A stretch of DNA of 64,000 nt from the NCBI GenBank assembly GCA_025738555.1, contig JAOVFP010000014.1:2294001-2358000 (forward strand). The letters are read 5' to 3'. The notes beneath the pieces were generated by a model. That model did no database searches. It saw nothing but the letters and a program-made list of their open reading frames with translations, and was not told the DNA's origin. Both the position numbers and the translations under genes were made by a program. Shown piece by piece: positions 1-12,590 of the stretch. Within the stretch, counting starts at the first letter, position 1; every line of letters starts with the position of its first letter. Source of the stretch: Cyathus striatus. Its lineage: Eukaryota > Basidiomycota > Agaricomycetes > Agaricales > Nidulariaceae.

Positions 1-500
1 AGATCACCAATTCACCCTACTGAACAAAACATGTAAACATAGTGGACATCGGATACTGTGATGTGGAAAGGGACGCCGATGCCTCAGATGACATACCTTG
101 ATTGAGGTAGATGGTTTAGGGTTCCAGCATGTCTGATGTTGGTGGATAGCCAGGAGTCGGAGACTACATCTGCTTAGGCAATGAGCAAAGCTCAAAGGAT
201 GGTAAATAGTCAGTGCAATCGCATGTTTGCCATTAAGGTGCCATTACCAGGAGTGGGAGACTGAGACGGTGTGGACGACGAGTAGAAGATGACAGCTACG
301 CTAAGCGAAGAAGCGTCGAGCGTGCGCATGAGAAACCGGAACGGGTACTAGTGTAGTAGCGCATTGGGCGTTTATCTTATCAGCTTCAAGAGTGATGTCC
401 ACAACCGTGTACCGAACTCATGCACTCAGATCGATTAACTACACCGTGCAAGCTCTATGTCAGTAAATATAAATTAATAATACTTAGGATATTACTCATG
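1..500 (+). repeat. Partial copy of dispersed repeat R (distal module)
   Basis: This stretch matches 3,085-3,560, 10,190-10,570 and 38,480-38,819 by eye. Shared landmarks are GATTGAGGTAGATG, a GTGTGGACGACGAG segment and the block GCGTTTATCTTATCA. No convincing reading frame is present. It is probably the distal half of a longer degenerate repeat whose proximal half begins near 1,560. The nature of R (retroelement relic or transposon) is not known from the sequence. Confidence 0.55.
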
Positions 501-809
501 TCCTTTCATCGATCTTTCCTGTGGGTATTATTAACACAGGATAAGTAAGTATTGGTGAATAACAACCAGCATGAGAAGCTGAATCGATTGATGCTCACCA
601 AAGCGTCGTTGAGCTCCTCGAGTGGCGTTGTAGAGTCATTGGACAGATACAGCATAATTAAAAATGAAGAAGAAAGATTAGTATGAGGTATTAGAGGTGA
701 GGGAGGTGAGGAAGCGGCAAGCGAAAGGCGAACAGAAATCATTTAAATTTGATAGCGCTGAGAGCCGGTGGGGAGTAGAAGTGGAGGTTATTTCTAAGTT
801 ACCATGAGT

Positions 810-950
810 TGAGGCAAAAAACAAACTCCAGTCGCTCAATTGCATAACCGGAATGAAAAGGACCCAGTTGGAAGCAGGCATAATCATTGCTTTAAAATAG
901 ACATTACCAAAAGTTGAGGGTTACTTAGAAGATTCGAAAAGGATATCTGA
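810..950 (+). pseudogene. Relic of the last exon of the seven-TM membrane family
   Basis: The segment resembles the final exon of the family copies at 9.1, 12.4 and 42.0 kb. It retains CTCCAGTCGCTCAA, AGACATTACC and GAAGATTCGAAAAGG in the same order and spacing, corresponding to the cytoplasmic tail after the seventh membrane segment. Several indels remove any usable frame and no upstream exon is present. It is an eroded fragment of a further family copy. Confidence 0.45.
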
Positions 951-1230
951 TAGTCTTGTCTATTCACATAATAGGACCTCGGATATAGCATCTTAACGAC
1001 ACAGTCGTAACTCGATGATCAGATATGAGATGGATAGAGGTATCGGGAGTGAGCCCCCCCAGAAACGTGCACAATTCATCTTTCATTCAATTCTACATGC
1101 AACTTTTATTAATTTATACATTTCAACTTTGATTTGGGTCGGTTTTAGTTCAAGCTTAAAAGAGTTCTGTGGGAACCAGTGACGGGGAAAGTGGTAGATG
1201 AAAAGACAAGGAACACAGAAATTTGCAAGA

Positions 1231-1572
1231 TTAAAATAGGAAAATAGACATATCCAGAAACGAATAGCTTGTGCACTTCTGAGATCGAAGGTCAATTCTC
1301 TTAGTTTGGCTCACATCTTCTTCGGTGTACTCGGTCATCATTATTGAGATAAAGACAGCTGGTGCTTCAGTCTCCAGATAGTCCAGTAGGGCATTATGAA
1401 GAAGCCGGTAGGGAGCATTCCTCTCCCCAGTCTTCTCCATCCAAGTATAGCTAGTCACATCTGCAGCTCCTTCATGCCTACCTGCCCTTCGCGATCTCCA
1501 GAACTCGAGCCACCTTCTCAAACTCCTAGAATCTCTGACAACGGGGCATGGATGAGTGCTGGTGTGGGCCAT
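1231..1572 (-). CDS. Unrecognised 113-codon reading frame
   Basis: An uninterrupted minus-strand frame of 113 codons with a varied amino-acid composition, unlike the low-complexity frames nearby. It includes the segments MEKTGERNAPYRLLHNALLD and YLETEAPAVFISIMMTEYT. I do not recognise the family. No promoter, intron or second exon could be tied to it, and its 5' end lies at the start of the R repeat. It may be a gene fragment or a chance frame. Confidence 0.25.
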   Translation of the reverse strand: MAHTSTHPCPVVRDSRSLRRWLEFWRSRRAGRHEGAADVTSYTWMEKTGERNAPYRLLHNALLDYLETEAPAVFISIMMTEYTEEDVSQTKRIDLRSQKCTSYSFLDMSIFLF

Positions 1573-3650
1573 CGATGGAATCGGACAGTGAGATGTAGGA
1601 GGTGAGACGCTGAGAGAGCAGCAGGCGGAGGGAATCTTCTAGGGAAACGACCTCGTGTTCATTATGACCCACGAGCCTGCTTATGCTTATCCCTCACGTT
1701 CTCGACGTCACATCGAGAACCTCGCTGACGCATATGTAACATCAGGGTTGACATGGCGCAGACTGTGTCTAACTCCTACGTTCTCCTGCCTCCTGATCTT
1801 CCTCGTCCCCTATTTCCTTCTTACCAGTCACATTGTCCTCATCCCCCACGTGTTCTCCAGCTCACATAACCCTCTCATCCACGCCCTTCACACCCTTGAC
1901 ATTCACCTCGTCCCCACGTTGTTCTCATAACATCAACAGACGTACAATGTTAAGGTCTTCGAGTAGCTTTGTAATGGCTGACGATTCACCAGCGCGTGAC
2001 GAGTAGGACAACGGGGGACAGGAGGTAAGAGAACACCAGGCGACTGATCAGGGTACAACTTCACCTCAACCCACGTATTTCCCCCATACAGACACCCCCC
2101 AGCACTGTATGTATTCATTGGCTAGATAACCCCTTTACGCACGAACAAGCCCCTTCACACCTTTCGACCCCTGGGACTCCCTCGAGTAAAAGAACCCCTT
2201 CAAGTTCGAGAAGCATTACAATGGCTGTCACGCTACCAGTGCGTAACGAGCAAGAAAGTTGAAGGAATGTAGAGCGGTGAGAAACCACTTCTTGAGACGC
2301 TGAATAGTGTATAGCAGAGAGACGTAGTTGAGGCAAAACACCGCCGAGTACCGTTGCGACGGCCGCCGTACACGAGAGCGTGACGAGACAGAAATATGGT
2401 GGGGCATGAGAAATGACTCCTTCTTCTCGAGCAGTGAGACGTGGTTGAAGGATGAGGTCGTCGAGTAGCATTGCAACAGCCGACGTCACGCCAGCCGGTG
2501 AGGAAAGAAGGTCGGCTGGATGGCGAACGCGATAACGCAGACAGCCGCTAGGTGAGGAACAGCGTTCGTCTTTATGACCTTGGCCCCCTTGTTCGCCTCG
2601 TCCACTATGTATCCTTCATCCCGTTTCCTCCCCAACTATAGCGAACATCTCATCGTGGTCCTCAGCAGCACAAAACAACGCCCTGGCCTGACCTGGCGTA
2701 AGGAAGGAAACAGCTCCCAAAATCCTTCTGACTATGGACGCGACATAAACAACTGTGGGATGCTAAAGACTGGTCAGCAGATGGGGGTGGGCAGCAGAAG
2801 TATCTATTACTATTATAATATAAGTTGATGAAAATGCTCGAAGTGAAAGGGCATGTACCATCACCACCTGTCCCGGCGCAGTCATTGACAGGGCTCTCTG
2901 GAGGACGCACAAGAACATTCAAAGGCCACACTGTAGGTGTCAATGTAATTCCAAGAGACATTTGCAATGTGCAAGTTCTCCTCAATAAAAGTGATTGAGA
3001 GTATGGGCTGGTCGACCTATAACTTCCGACATTCTCACTGCAGCTGGGCTGAGACGATAAACGACCCCATTGACCGAACGGTGGTTCATAAGACATGGGA
3101 AAAAGCTAAACATAGTAGATATCAGTAACTACGGTGATGCGGAAAGATGTCGATGAAGATATCTTACGTTGATTGAGGTAGATGAGACAGAATTAGATGA
3201 TGATGGAATATGGTTAGAGCGTGTTTGTTGAAACATTGATAAGGGATAGAATGGAGTAGGAGACTGCGACGATGTGGACGACGAGTAGAGGATGGATGGC
3301 AGTTACGGAAAGCGAACAGAGAGCAACGAACAGTGGCAAGTGTGAGAATCGGAACAGAAACACACCCACAGTACATATGGTTGGGCATTTATCTTATCAA
3401 CTTCAAAAGCGAGTCCACAACTGGCCCACAACTGCATGCAAGGGTCCCTATCTCAGCAAATATAAAATCGATGATAGTTGTATGTTGTAATCGATCCCAT
3501 TATGAAATTGAACCGCATGACATGCATCCTTATACCGTGCCTTCGCAGCTAATCTCTCCTAAGTACTAGTAAGCTCCCTCAAGAGTCAAGACCTTATCAA
3601 GTTCATCCTAGCCAATTAGTCGGCTATTTTGATTGAATCACACTTACATC
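1560..3650 (+). repeat. Dispersed repeat R, longest copy
   Basis: About 2 kb that parallels 12,930-14,708 and its continuation at 38,350-38,819 and 40,030 onward. Matches include the GAGAGAGCAGCAGGCG block, the AGGGAAACGACCTCGT block, a degenerate tandem array (1,950-2,520), GCACAAGAACATTC and CAGCTGGGCTGAGACG. In this copy the sequence around GTCCACAAC at 3,410 is continuous, so it serves as the empty site for the element inserted at 38,820-40,029. No intact gene was found inside. Confidence 0.6.
1950..2520 (+). repeat. Degenerate tandem repeat inside R
   Basis: Four or more units of roughly 110-140 bases share a core resembling TCGAGTAGCATTGCAACAGC, seen near 1,955, 2,206, 2,350 and 2,460. 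The spacer often contains GAGAAACCAC or an equivalent. The units are heavily diverged, and frames through them are repeats of each other rather than independent genes. Confidence 0.5.
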
Positions 3651-3701
3651 ATTGACACTACCGGGATCTTTCATAACAGCTCGAAGGTCAGAATGGACAT
3701 A

Positions 3702-3903
3702 CTGTACTATTTCGACCAACTGTTCGGTCACGCGTCACAACAGACCATGAACAGAACAGTTGAGGTATGTCATCACAGGTCACAGTGAGGCGCGAACAGA
3801 GGTATAAAGGAAAATAATAGGGAACTTACAAGGTTCTTATGGGTTACGCTGAGCTATTGACCTTGGTTGCGAACAGTGCACACCATCGGTCGAAATGGTA
3901 CAG
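3702..3903. mobile_element. TA-flanked MITE, CTGTACCATT family, copy 1
   Basis: A 202-base unit begins CTGTACTATTTCGACC and ends with the inverted form GGTCGAAATGGTACAG, flanked by TA on both sides. The same termini occur at 45,113-45,377. The R copy at 40.27 kb lacks the unit at the corresponding place. The interior contains GTCACA motifs. There is no coding capacity. The TA duplication suggests mobilisation by a Tc1/mariner-type transposase. Confidence 0.65.
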
Positions 3904-3905
3904 TA

Positions 3906-4131
3906 GTGGGCGATCTTGTGAAACCAACACCCCTGCATCACCATTACAAATGATACTTATAAGGTGAGTCATGTACCCAAAATATTTCATCTTAGGATTA
4001 TCAATTATGTAGGTTGCTTCCTTACATATCCCAGTGACTGGCAGATTATTTAAAACACTGGTTATGTCAGCCGACGTGCCACAATCTAATTCGAGAATCT
4101 TTGGTGAGAAGAATTTAGCGCAGAACGTCAA
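3906..4131 (-). pseudogene. Coding-like remnant beside the MITE
   Basis: The minus strand is open for about 75 codons, and a diverged relative lies at 40,330-40,535. The two share residues such as VLNNL, YI(I/V)DNPK and a preceding S-V-T/P-V-T motif. The open frame runs on into the MITE, so its 3' end is not original. The family was not recognised. The copy at 40.4 kb is more decayed. Confidence 0.3.
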
Positions 4132-4563
4132 GAGGGCAGTGATTATGGCAGCAGTACTAGTCTAACTAAAACACAAAAATACAAAACCTGTGTACCGCTT
4201 GTTTATTTTATTACAGCTAATTGCGAATTGATATAGCATTCTGGTTTACGCATACACTGTGCTGAGTTGCTCGGCTTATCCATCCGGGCCTAGGGACATG
4301 ATGACGGCTGGAGTGGTGGAGCTGGAGACGTGCCAGCAGCCTTGATATGGAGCTCGGCAGTACCGGCCGATCAATTCAGCTATGTGTGCGTGTCAACCTG
4401 GGTGCTACATCAATTTGCATTTAGCTGTAAATGAGTCCACAACTGTCCACCACTCTCGGATGCTTACCTAATCTTAGTATATATTCGAAGATATGGTACT
4501 ACTGCACCCTACTTTTCATCGTTTCTTTTGTGGAGATATCATCGAACAGAGTACCAGGCGATA

Positions 4564-6357
4564 CTGTAGTTTTGATATATCAGACGTCTGTAATTACAAG
4601 TCAGACCTGATGTATGGATCACTGTAACTTACAGGTTGTTCCCAAATAGGAAGGAGTGGCTGATGCATGAGGCACTCTTCGCAGCGGCATTAGTCATGCA
4701 ACATGCAACGCGCCGCAGGTGTGTCGGTAATGTCGGTCACCGCCATTTTGTGCCTCCTGCAGATATATGGCAATATATCTTCTATCATAGTTTCTCTTTC
4801 TTAAGTATGGGACTGGAATAACCGACTGTATGCCTTCATAATGGCGTCGTATGGCACTAATCGTTCTACAAGAACTCGATTTGTGGAGGTTCTTCTTATA
4901 TTCACCCCTTCTCTCACACATCCCTCCTCCATGGCGCCCGCATTTTAAGGACGTTAGGCTCAGAACCTGGGATATATATATCGCCAATATACGCCCGTAC
5001 GATTACAAAAAATGGTAGCAATCGTGCCACAGGGGACTGAGGTACATAAATCCCTTCCTCCTCCTTTTCATTGCACTTTTCACTGCTGTAGGTACTTCAT
5101 TTCAGCAGCTTTCTTCTCAACGACTTTGGTATATAACACCATAGTATATATGTATGTGACATTATTTTATTTTATTAATCTGCTTACAGAGTATCAAGCT
5201 GAAGAGATACCTTGCTCCTCCCAACATCAAAATCACCCCTCAATTGCTCCTCCATTGCTCCTCCATTTCGTTTGTATTACTGTCACAATCTTATATATGT
5301 ACTTATAGTATTCTATGGTAACTAAAAGCAAAATATCGTGTCAGCCCGCTTTCTAGATATCGAGGTATGTGTAAAAAGCAAAATCTACACAGCGCGTTAC
5401 CTATAACAAATGTACCTATGGGCCTACATATTGTTACGGGTATCTTCGGGTACTCATGGGTTAACCATAAGGTCCATAATGATTCCTATGAGTCAAAATT
5501 AAAGTCAAAATTCGAATGGAATTGAGGTACAATGACCTATACAAACGATATTACAAGTTTGAAGACAACTATACAATAGTCCTTGTTTCTAAGGATCTTA
5601 GATTTTCGTCAGACCAAAACTCCTGTCGGTTGAAAATGGATGTTGAACAGTATATATTATCATATTTTGGTAAACTGGAGTGTTACCCTATTTTTATTTT
5701 GCAATTACGAGGAAGAATCATGTATGCATGCTATGTTTCTGTGTTGCATAAACCTCTGCATGTTCCGGCGTCACCGGCACGATGCTCGTGTGAATATGTT
5801 ATAGTTATGTAAGCGCGCATCATCGGAAAGTGTGCACACTGGAGCATCGTTTTGGCGTCGTTAGTCGGTTTCACCACAATGTGTAAGCAAAAAATACCAC
5901 AGTATGTACCTCTTAGTTCTCTATAATACTTGGAGAAGTACATACAAATATACTATACTCCATATTATTTTCCTATAGATACATTTCCGCTACTTATTTT
6001 TAAAAATATGTAATGCAATGACATGCATAAATGAACACAAAAATACCACTAAAATGTAGTAGCAGCCGGTGTACAGTCCCTTTTGAAGCCTAATAAAATT
6101 GCTTGGGATAGCGCGAAATAATCACATTGAAACCTACTTATTTTACATTTACAGATTTGGATCTCGAATTTTGATGATTAGTAAACGAACATGAATGATG
6201 AGGAAAAGGGCAATTGCCGCGAATACAGCTGTATTTGGCTGCCTGCAGGCAGATGGAACTGTAACTACAATGCGTGATATATCAGCACCCCACCTGTAGT
6301 TTACAACGATCCATACATCAGGTTTTTACTGTAACTACAAGGGCTGATATATCAGAC
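4564..6357. mobile_element. Inverted-repeat-bounded unit, 1.8 kb
   Basis: A segment of about 70 bases at 4,564-4,635 recurs inverted at 6,292-6,357. Both carry GATCCATACATCAGGT and a TGATATATCAG palindrome, joined by CTGTAA-type spacers. Partial extra copies of the motif sit at 6,250-6,290 and 6,800-6,960. The interior holds only short unconvincing frames, the longest being 98 codons at 5,516-5,812. No target duplication could be fixed, so the exact ends are uncertain. Confidence 0.4.
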
Positions 6358-6359
6358 AT

Positions 6360-8065
6360 GCCTCATCAAGTGAGAGTACATATAGCCCATCCTTAGTATG
6401 CATGATCGAAGTTCTACCCTCCGGCAGTCACCACGTTTGCCATCTCAACCCTATATAAGCTAAGTGTAGAGCAGGCTATTTGCCTGTACCGTAGAATCGG
6501 TCTCATGTCGATTTTTAGTTCTCCGCTCGTTTACAACATTCTGTACCTATTTAAGTACGGTAGTTTACTCTCATTGAATATTAAGTTACTTTCCCCCTCA
6601 CTTCACTTTCTTATGCAACCTCACTAGGACCTGGGGATGGACGGATGTGCTATCCACTCGCATATTCTTTGTCCAAGAATACCTTCAACCTGGAACATTC
6701 TTCCACACTAAGCTACATCGGAAAGTATCCTCAAGTACTTATTAGTTCGATTCTCTCCAGCCAGTTGGCTTTGCGCCACCTGCACATCTCCTCACCAGAT
6801 ACTGTACCTTTGATGTATCATGTACTGTGATTACCGTAATAGAGTGATGTATAACCAACAGCAATTACTATAGGCACCGATGTATCATTTACTGTAACTG
6901 CAAGATGAACTCCATGCACAATGATACATCCCATCATTTAGTAATCGATGTATAACATCCCGATGCGATCCATATTCGGATGCATCGTTCATTTATGTTC
7001 GTTTACTATATTCGCAACTTTTCGCAGTGCGCATCAATTCATATATTTGATTGATTAATTTATTGCTCTGTTAATTCTTTTCGCAAAATCTGCCTGTTAC
7101 ATATAGTTTAACATAAACTCTACTGCTTCCTTTTGTTAGTATGTTTTTTCTTCTTTAGCTTACCAGATATGTTTTCCAATATTTTTATAATTCTTAAAAT
7201 CACGTCGGACATTAATGCTGGTTTTGTACAACATATTGAATTACAACAATTGTCATGTGTGACATGTAAATATAAAAGTGAGCACATTTTTTGGAAAGAA
7301 TATGAAGAACGACGAAATGTGCTACATGAAGGCCGCAGTATCAATGGGGGCGCGGGGGCGTGTGAACTTTAGAGTAATAGACTACTGTATTACGGAAGTA
7401 TCGTTAAAATCATGTGGTACGTGCCTCGGCGGCCGGAATTTACGTGCCGGGAGGACCGTATCACAAGGAGATTTATGCAGTGGAAAAACATAGACATTCA
7501 ATGTATTCTATATGTTCCACTTCAAAAAAAAGCGAATAATATTAATTTACATATTATAATCTGTGTATCCAAGATACTAGTCAATGCACAAAGCAATCTT
7601 TTAGTTTTGGTCTGACAAAAATACAAAACTCTTGCACACTCGTGCTTATGAGCATAGAGGGGCATTGGATTTTAATTACCAGATGCATGCGGCTTGCAAC
7701 AGATTATAAAATATTATAAGTTGAGAGACACAATTAGTCGAGCTTGTCATCCTATATTAATAAAATATTAACATTTGTACCGTGGTCCATGTCTGGCTAC
7801 ATGTTTCCACAATGTGCTTTAGTAGTAAATTTCGAAAGCAATCCAATTGGTATCGTTGTCAAATTAAGAAGCAATCATTTCTTACATATAAGCAATATTA
7901 CAGTGTAATATACAATATAAAACGAACAGGCGAGGAGAATATACACAATTTCTATCAGTGGAAATTTTCTATGTTTTGCGATTTGAAAGTGGATACGACA
8001 CGAAGCTTTAAAGAAGCACAATTTACGAAGTATGTCACATTAATGAACTAATGTTCCGCTATTTT
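6360..8065. other. No gene seen
   Basis: AT-rich sequence with short frames of 61-90 codons, none with recognisable composition or splice context. The GATGTATCA/CTGTAA motifs near 6,800-6,960 echo the terminal motifs of the preceding unit. The segment ends where homology to the seven-TM family begins abruptly near 8,070. Confidence 0.5.
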
Positions 8066-8072
8066 TAGCCCG

Positions 8073-9240
8073 TAAGGATTTAGTACTGGTTGCAGTATAA
8101 CATTATGAAGACATTATCCCGCAACGCAGGTCTCTTTTTAAGCATCTTTGGAGTGACACTGTACTTGTACTTCAATAATCCTACCTATAAAAATCGAAGA
8201 CAGGACAATCATGCATCTGTAATTAAATTTTTATATTTGAGTAAAAACAATTTAATGACGAATACTTTGAAGGTTATGATTGGCATTTCCACCCTTATGT
8301 TTTTTATAGCCACATTTCACCTCGGTATAAATTGTTACCGCGTTCTCCAAGGCTTCGTTGATAGGGGTCTCGCTCCCAATGAAATAAATGTATACCTTGG
8401 CAATTTGCATGCTTGGCACTATATTCTAAAGGATGTCCTTGTTGGGATTCAACAAGATCTTGGTAGTGTTGCAGCGGTGAATTTCTCTTTACATGTCTCC
8501 ATAGTGATGTTAAAACATCTGTTAGGTATATCGTACATGGGTGCTATGGAGCTACAACTGGAAGATCGTTGCTTTTCCGATTGTATTGCTCACATTTAAT
8601 TCAGTACGTTTTCTCACCAATTACAGATGCCTTGACAATCTCATGCTTTCATTCGTGAATAGTTGTTAGCGCCTTCATTTCTGCTGCAATGTCTACCAAG
8701 GTTTCAATATTTAGTGGTATTGCGTTTGATAGGTTGGTCCAGACATACAACTCAATTGCCTTCGCTTTAAGTGTTATCACTGTTGGACTCATGAGCTACC
8801 GTATCTGGATTACACACCGCAATGTAGCAAATTCTCTTGTTGGCGAAGGAAAATTACTCTCCATTATGTGGTTTTTTATAGAGTCTGCTGCTCTACAGAT
8901 AATAACGGAATTTGTACTTTTTGTTTCCACCTGCACTGGATTTGTCAACTCTCAATTCATTGTACTTGAATTGATTACACCATTAGTTGTAAGTCTCTAC
9001 TTTATGATCCCTGTGTATTTAGACAGTCATTAACTTGGATATATGATACAGGGTATCACATTCAACTCAATCACGTTCGTATAAAACTACAGTCACTCAA
9101 GGAGGCAGGAATACAGACACAGGACGCAAACAATCAAGTTCAAACTATTGGAAGAATTCCTCTGCGTCACATTAAAATAAACATCACCGAAGAAGTTGAG
9201 AATGATACAGAAGATTCGAAAAGAACACCTGAGGGTGTTA
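8073..9240 (+). pseudogene. Seven-TM membrane protein family, copy 1 (5'-truncated)
   Basis: Homologous to the intact copy at 49,164-50,484 from its second intron onward. Exon 3 starts near 8,130, the exon with the IGISTLMFFIATFHLGI segment follows, then the exon encoding YRTWVLWSYNWK near 8,530 and the long exon from about 8,660 containing SVITVGLMSYRIWITHRN. The conserved first exon (MGQIS-type start) and the 13-base second exon are absent, with a sharp breakpoint near 8,070. In the last exon one base is missing after GITFNSIT, so translation stops early. Splice signals of the remaining introns (GTAATT, GTGAAT, GTAAGT donors) are kept. The ancestral product would be a roughly 317-residue protein with seven predicted membrane segments. 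This copy cannot make it. Confidence 0.75.
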
Positions 9241-9579
9241 CATCCAGAAACTATCAGTTATGATTTGGATCGGGATGAAACATGGTGGAGGTGCAGCTAA
9301 CGAAGTATAGTATAGGCAATCTATTTTGTGTACTGGGAGCTGGTATGACCTAGAAGCTGATTTGTTGTATAACGTGATATGGGTTTTTGGAGGGTAAGAA
9401 GACACACAGTCAGTATAATAAACAACCATAAAGCCCCCCTTGCATATGACTGGTACGTGGCCGTTTGAAATATCTAGAAGGTGCCAATGTAATCTCTATG
9501 TATGTATCTCTACGAGACATTTACAGTATGACACGTAAGTTCACCTCAGTGATACAGGGTGTGAACATAAGAGTCCATG

Positions 9580-10970
9580 ATCGCTATTATAACTGTATCT
9601 AGACTTCCCGTGCAGGTATCTCGACACCCCCCCATCCGGATCCCTCCTATCACAAAAGAAAGCAACGTCGGGCTCTGGTGTTGGTGTGGAAGAAGCTTAG
9701 GATAACTTTTGACTGAGGACGGGACGCAAGGGCTGGAGTAGTAGAGGTGGGGCAGGGGTAGTGGATTGGCGATAAGGTATGAACGTCTAGGAGAGTATCT
9801 ATCAATTATAATGTAAGTTTATGTAAATGAACGAAGGTAAATGACACGCACCATCGCACTCCTTGTCCCAGCGTTCGTTATGGCGCAGTCAACGACGATG
9901 CGCTCGGGAGGATGCACAAGAACATTCCAACGCCTGTTCATGTGGTGCCAAGAAACGTTTACAGCGCACAATTTGTCCCCAACAGCAGTGAATGAGGGTA
10001 TGAGCTGGGGTTCGACCTATAAACGACATGCTCACTGCAGCTGGGTTGAGACGATCAACGATCTTATACATATTGAACAAGACAGTTGGTTACCATATGC
10101 CCGCTCTATCCCTATCTGAGCTTTATGATTCCATTGTCAATAACCGGCTGCCGGCAGAACCAAGTAGAACAGCCGCTCTTCATAAAACAGGAGAAGAAGC
10201 TATACATAAATAGTTAATACTATCAGTTACTAAGATGTGAAAATGAATACTGATGAAGATACCTTACGTTGATTGAGGTAAATTTGACAGATTAAATGTC
10301 GTTGGGGGACATCCAGGATTGGGAGACTGCGACGGCAATACGACGGTGTGGACGGCGAGCCTGAGAAGATGACAGCCAAGGAAGTGAACAGAGCACGACG
10401 ACAGCGACGAGCCTGAGAAATCGGAACGGAAATTGGACTAGCAATGGACTAGTAGCGCGCGTTAGGCGTTTATCTTATCAATTTCAAAAGCTTTAAGCGA
10501 GTAACTCTATGCAGCCGGAGCGATTAACAAACCATGCACGCCCTATCTCAGTAAATATTAATCGACAACAGTATCTCAGTCGTTTCATCATAATTAAGAA
10601 CAAATTGGGAATGCTTCTTCCTCGCGATCGATCCCACTAGTAAATAGCATCGTCTACTAAAAGAACCGATGGAAGTAGGGCATAGTAATATGTAAAGAAT
10701 GTAAACATAATGGATATTTCAGTAACTATGGTGCGGAAAGGAATGGCGATGAAGTAGTATGTAATACCAGTGAGATGTCAATGGCCTAGGATTAGAGCGT
10801 GTTCGTTGTTGGGGGATAACCAGGGAGACTATCTCTGAGTGTGACCTCAAGAGAGCATGGTATGGCAGCAGTCGAACAGAGGCATGGTACTATCCACACC
10901 TGTGAACTCAATTCAATGGATCGACGAACCATTCTCGAGTTTCATATACTGTGCGAGCTCCAACCAATAA
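9580..10970 (+). repeat. Dispersed repeat R, copy with internal duplication
   Basis: Carries GGAGGATGCACAAGAACATT near 9,911, CAGCTGGGTTGAGACGATC near 10,040, the AGAAGAAGCT..ATCAGTTACT block near 10,200 and the GCGTTTATCTTATCA block near 10,455. A second, partial run of the middle block follows at 10,670-10,850. The copy ends where sequence shared by the upstream regions of the membrane-family genes begins near 10,980. Confidence 0.5.
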
Positions 10971-11140
10971 CATGAGTCTTGGCCTCACATAAATGCGTTT
11001 TCTGGTTGCCCTGGGAAACGATATTTATTCATGTAGAGACTTTGTTCATCGATCTATATACAATAATTATGGACGCTTGCACGGCGATATATATCAACCA
11101 ACCAACCAAATCAATAACGATTACTGTCAAACATATCGGT

Positions 11141-11281
11141 CCAATTATACACTGTGTCCCAGAGCGGCCTTGTACAGTCTCCTTGTTCTGATGCTTAGTT
11201 TATATGAATGTTCTGATTCCTATAAAACGAGACATACCCCACTTTGGTTCCTCTCTGAAAACATTAAAGCCGCCCCAAACT
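11141..11281 (+). promoter_or_regulatory. Promoter region of membrane-family copy 2
   Basis: The block GGTCCAATTATACACT (11,139-11,160) recurs, with small changes, upstream of copy 3 (40,640), copy 5 (58,560, inverted), the orphan exon (61,210, inverted) and in the displaced upstream region of copy 4 (52,450, inverted). A TATA-like CTATAAAACGAGACATA lies about 60 bases before the ATG. A pyrimidine-rich CCTCTCTGAAAACATT segment follows, also shared by the copies. Confidence 0.55.
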
Positions 11282-12590
11282 ATGGGTCAAATTTCTGAGG
11301 AAAAAGCATTCCTCGTATCTGCTTACCTTGAGGTAGGTCCAGCCCTCATGAGATTCACAAGAGTTAAACATTAACTCTTCGACTTTAGGGAATGGCATAT
11401 GGTAAGTCGCTTCAATACAGCCTGGTGGGATTATAAGATTCTAAAGTCTACACTAACCCAAAACGCAGGTCTCTTCCTATGCTTCTTTGTAGTGACGCTG
11501 TACTTGTACTTTAATCCCGCTTATAACATTGGAAGACGGAACAATCATACATCGGTAATTGAAGTTCCATACCCAAATGAAGCAGTTTAATGACGAATAC
11601 TTTGAAGATCATGATAAGCATTTCCGCTATTATGTTTTTTATCGCCACATTTCACCTTGCTATTAATTGTTACCGCCTTCTCCGAGGATTCGTTGATAAA
11701 CGTCTCGATCCGTCTGGACCAATTGCATACCTTAACGACCCCAATGCTTGGCACTATATTCTTAGAGACTTTCTTCTTGGAATTCAACAAGCTCTGGGTA
11801 GCACTGCGGCGGTGAGTTTCCAGTTTAAATACCTCTGTAGTGATGTTTTGAGAAAACTGTTAGATATATCGTACATGGGTACTATGGAGCTACAACTGGA
11901 AGATCATTGCCTGGCCCATTCTACTACATACCATTAATATTCGTATGCTTTTCTCGCCAGTTGACTATACTTACTCTAGAAAGCTCATGTACATTTGTGT
12001 ATAGTTGCTGGCCTCCTCTATTCTATCTGCTGCATATGTGGTTCAAAATTCGTATTTAAGTTCCATTGTACTTCAGGGGTTGATCTGGACATACTAATCA
12101 GTTGCCTTCACTTTGAGTGTTATCACTGTTGGACTCATGAGTTACCGAATCTGGATTACACACAGAAATGCGGCCAACTATCGTGTTGGCGAAGGTCGAC
12201 TACTATCCATTATGCAGATTCTGGTAGAGTCCGCAGCTTTACAGATAGTAACAGAATATTTACTTATGGTTTTTTTATACATCTCACAAAACTCTCCATA
12301 TGAAGTACTACTTGATTGCATTACACCGATAGTTGTAAGTTTTCAGTTTGCGGCATGAATCTTGGTTCATTTCTAATCGCTCAGTTTGGATATAGGGTGT
12401 AACATTCAACTCGATCGCTGTCCGTGTAAAACTCCAGTTACTCAAGGAGGCAGGAATGCAGACACAGGATGCAAATATCCCTGTTCAAACTATCGGGAGT
12501 ATGCCTCTGCGTAGCATTAGAGTAAACGTTATGAAAGAGATTGAGGATGACATAGAAGAATCTAAAAGGACACCTGAATATTCCGTATAA
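11282..12590 (+). pseudogene. Seven-TM membrane protein family, copy 2 (frameshift and stop)
   Basis: All seven exons of the family can be followed. Exon 1 starts at ATG 11,282 and ends before GTAGGT. A 13-base second exon GGAATGGCATATG is followed by a perfect GTAAGT donor. Exon 3 encodes LFLCFFVVTLYLYF, exon 4 begins IMISISAIMFF, exon 5 encodes YRTWVLWSYNWK, and the last exon runs to TAA at 12,588. In the sixth exon the frame shifts near 12,080, and the codon corresponding to the aspartate of TYDSVAF in copy 3 is TAA (about 12,099). The gene is therefore broken in its central membrane region, although both halves stay well conserved. The tail reads VRVKLQLLKEAGMQTQDANI. The promoter is retained, so a truncated product is possible. 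Confidence 0.8.

Noticed and set aside
7782..8051. 89-codon frame directly upstream of membrane-family copy 1 as a fused 5' exon
   Set aside because: It has no similarity to the family's first exons, and the breakpoint near 8,070 separates unrelated sequence.
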